Part shown: piece after piece, positions 62,174 to 64,000 of the stretch
Layout: each line of letters begins with the position of its first letter
Position numbering within the stretch: position 1 is the stretch's first letter
NCBI GenBank assembly: GCA_965662735.1
Contig: CBFIIU010000001.1
Location: forward strand, 175,444 to 239,443
Direction: 5' to 3'
Length of the DNA stretch: 64,000 bases
Source: JAYODZ01 sp965662735
GTDB lineage: Bacteria > Pseudomonadota > Alphaproteobacteria > RS24
The notes under the pieces: generated by a model
Told to the model about the DNA's origin: nothing
Database searches by the model: none
The model's input: the letters and a program-made list of their open reading frames with translations, nothing else
Made by a program: the position numbers and the translations under genes

Positions 62174-62968
62174 ATGAAAAGGCTGATTAAATTTTTTAAA
62201 ACGTTTGTGAAGACCCTCTTTAATCGTAGATGGCGATATGTGCGTTTTTCACCTTCTACGAAGGGCAAAATTTATCTTTACGATAAGAAGGAGCGGCGTT
62301 TCTTTAGTATCTATATAAGAGACGGTATAGACTCCGCGACGGTTAACCAAATATTCACCCACACTGATTATGATTTATCTTTTCTAAAGAGATATGACGA
62401 ACTTTTAGAAAACTACGATCACATTGTGAGCCAAAATAAAGTGCCTTTAATCATTGATTGCGGCGCTAATATTGGGTGCGCAGCACTTTACTTTGCGTCA
62501 GTTTTCCCAAAATCTTTGATCATCTCTATTGAGCCGGAGAAAAGTAATTTCTCGATGATGCAAAAAAATTGCGCAGGTTTGGGGAATGTTCAATTGCTCA
62601 ATAAGGCTGTTGGAAGCGCTGATGGTTTTGTTCGCATTGATGATATTGACTCTGACAATGACGCCTTCAGAACATCTCGCAGTGAAAATGGAGAAGGCGG
62701 TATAGAGGTGGTCACGATCAATAGTATTTTATCAGGCTTCAGGAATACGGTGCCCTTTATTGTCAAAATTGATATTGAAGGCTTTGAGGACGATTTGTTT
62801 TCTGCCAACACCGGGTGGGTTAAGAAATTTCCATTGTTGATCATTGAGACGCATGATTGGATGTTGCCGAAACAAGCTAACTCTCAAAATTTTCTCAAAG
62901 CTATTAGCCGGCATAAAAGAGACTTTGTTCATAAGGGAGAAAATATCTTCTCCTTGGCCAATGACTAG
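62174..62968 (+). CDS. FkbM family methyltransferase
   Basis: A 264-residue SAM-dependent methyltransferase. The SAM loop is LIIDCGANIGCAALYFASVFP, followed by SIEPEKSNF (acidic residue on beta-2), an AVGSADG segment and FIVKIDIEGFEDDLF, the FkbM signature. Such enzymes methylate sugars or lipids, often in surface-glycan clusters. The start is taken at ATG 62174 (MKRLIKFFKTFVK), as the GTG at 62162 is less likely. It is clearly AT-rich compared with most of the window, suggesting recent transfer. Confidence 0.87.
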   Translation: MKRLIKFFKTFVKTLFNRRWRYVRFSPSTKGKIYLYDKKERRFFSIYIRDGIDSATVNQIFTHTDYDLSFLKRYDELLENYDHIVSQNKVPLIIDCGANIGCAALYFASVFPKSLIISIEPEKSNFSMMQKNCAGLGNVQLLNKAVGSADGFVRIDDIDSDNDAFRTSRSENGEGGIEVVTINSILSGFRNTVPFIVKIDIEGFEDDLFSANTGWVKKFPLLIIETHDWMLPKQANSQNFLKAISRHKRDFVHKGENIFSLAND

Positions 62969-63039
62969 CGTCTGAATAAATCCCCGAGTTTCGATCAGCC
63001 GGACTTTCGATGACGTTATTTAATATGTGAGGGCATAAA

Positions 63040-63798
63040 GTGGCAGTTGTTATGGTTACGGGGGCAAGCGCTGGATTGGGCGCTGAGATTGCAAAGCAAT
63101 TCGCTCGACGTGGCGATCAGGTGATCCTCGTCGCGCGACGTGAAACATTGCTCAAAGCGTTGAAAGAGGAACTGATTGCTTTGGGGGCTTCTGGCGCTGA
63201 TTATCGACTGGTCGACCTCGCGGATGCTCATCAGCTTCAAAGCCTCGCCCAGGATCTTCCAAAATTGGGCGTTGATGTCTTGATCAACAATGCCGCATTG
63301 GGGCACTGGGATTGTGTGTGGGACACCGCGCCGGATGTCTTGAACGCGATGCTGGCGCTCAATGTGGCGGCTGTGGCGACATTGACAGCGGCCTTCAGCC
63401 AGTTTCGCCATAAATCATCGGCGCGCCTGATGAATGTCGCGTCTGGAGCTGGTTATGCATTGTTTGAGGAGGCTATTGCCTACTCGGCCACCAAATATTT
63501 TGTGACGGCCTTGACCGAAGGGTTGAGCCGCGAGCTCGCCAGCCAGAACCATCCAATGCGCGCTCAACTTCTTGCACCAGGCCCGATCGCAACCGAATTC
63601 CTCATCAATTCTCTCGAGGGATCGAAGAAAATTGTGTCGCAAGACGCGCTCGCGGGCGTTCAGTTTCACACTGCTGAAGAAGTCGCTGAGCTGGCCATGC
63701 AGCTGTTTGATAGTGAGGCGATGGTCGGGGCCGTGCAGCCGGATATGAGTTTTGTGCTGAGCGATGGTCTGCATGCTGTTGGAAAATTGGGCGCCTAA
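63040..63798 (+). CDS. SDR family oxidoreductase
   Basis: A 252-residue short-chain dehydrogenase. It has TGASAGLGAEIAKQFARRGD, a basic VARRE after beta-2 that fits NADP, the NNAALG motif and the catalytic YSATK with Ser in NVASGAG. The length and C-terminal layout resemble DltE/YdfG-type members. The start is GTG at 63040 after GAGGG; the ATG at 63052 is possible but has no better site. Substrate unknown. Confidence 0.9.
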   Translation: MAVVMVTGASAGLGAEIAKQFARRGDQVILVARRETLLKALKEELIALGASGADYRLVDLADAHQLQSLAQDLPKLGVDVLINNAALGHWDCVWDTAPDVLNAMLALNVAAVATLTAAFSQFRHKSSARLMNVASGAGYALFEEAIAYSATKYFVTALTEGLSRELASQNHPMRAQLLAPGPIATEFLINSLEGSKKIVSQDALAGVQFHTAEEVAELAMQLFDSEAMVGAVQPDMSFVLSDGLHAVGKLGA

Positions 63799-63866
63799 GG
63801 CAGGCTTTAGAATAGATCACGCGCCGGCAAGCGCCATTTTGTTGCAATAGAATTGAGTGAGTTAAC

Positions 63867-64000
63867 ATGGATCCAGTATCTCAAGGAACAGTGGGTGCTG
63901 CCTTTGCGCAGACGTCGGCGACAAAGAACACGATCGCTAAGATTGGTGTAATCGGGTTTTTGGCGGGTTTAGCCCCCGATTTAGATGTTCTGATTAGGTC
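63867..64000 (+). CDS. YdjM-like metal-dependent hydrolase/inner-membrane protein, 3' end outside window
   Basis: The first 44 codons encode a start with TVGAAFAQTSATKN and a hydrophobic GVIGFLAGLAPDLDVL, which match the N-terminus of LexA-regulated YdjM (DUF457) membrane proteins, where the APDLD motif is conserved and suggests metal binding. ATG at 63867. Only the first part is visible, so the call rests on this motif. Confidence 0.65.
   Translation, partial: MDPVSQGTVGAAFAQTSATKNTIAKIGVIGFLAGLAPDLDVLIR

Overview
The window looks like chromosome from an alphaproteobacterium, probably free-living and aerobic. Supporting signs are a DUF3126 protein, a CHCC zinc-finger protein, a NifU-like scaffold/YidD/ThrS run, a ppx-rlmE-guaB-rsmB-guaA block, family III CoA-transferases, GMC oxidoreductases and a SulP/SQR sulfide module. 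A marine lineage is plausible, but the sequence alone does not settle the genus. A run of 99 N at 33971-34069 shows this is draft assembly.

Layout. 1-8000: a molybdopterin-domain fragment, a small secreted protein, an MBL-fold lipoprotein, tRNA-Leu(TAA), then a minus-strand run (alpha/beta hydrolase, enoyl-CoA hydratase, SDR, M20 amidohydrolase, zinc finger) divergent from cysE. 8000-19500: gamma-carbonic anhydrase, GMC oxidoreductase, HCCA isomerase, rhomboid, CBS protein, hisI, folE and a tight cysS-scaffold-yidD-thrS operon. 19600-33700: nitroreductase-MATE, CaiB/BaiF, MFS, Nudix, NAD kinase, glpK, cytochrome c' and cytochrome b, CobW, YtcJ-like amidohydrolase, GST and an LptF-like permease. 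33700-37900: a sulfide-oxidation module (persulfide dioxygenase, type II SQR, SulP) behind a perfect palindromic operator. 37930-38005: tRNA-Thr(TGT).

38000-50450 is accessory in character. It holds a collagen/polyglycine-like protein, a nested inverted repeat, a 2240-residue secreted SpvB/FG-GAP/Rhs protein with an unrecognised C-terminal domain, and three surface-glycan genes. 50500-59270 returns to core genes: class II aldolase, EF-hand protein, Ppx, RlmE, GuaB, RsmB-like methyltransferase, a secreted TPR-like protein and GuaA. 59271-62970 is a second accessory patch: a Rieske oxygenase divergent from a TetR regulator with twin palindromic operators, an orphan protein and an AT-rich FkbM methyltransferase. 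The window ends with an SDR and the start of a YdjM-like membrane protein.

A theme across the window is short tandem direct repeats, mostly 12, 15, 16, 22 or 24 bp in 2-4 copies. Many lie in the 5' leaders of genes, often duplicating Shine-Dalgarno-like bases, and a few lie in frame inside genes. The most unusual loci are the Gly-rich/SpvB-Rhs pair with its structured spacer, and this leader-repeat pattern.
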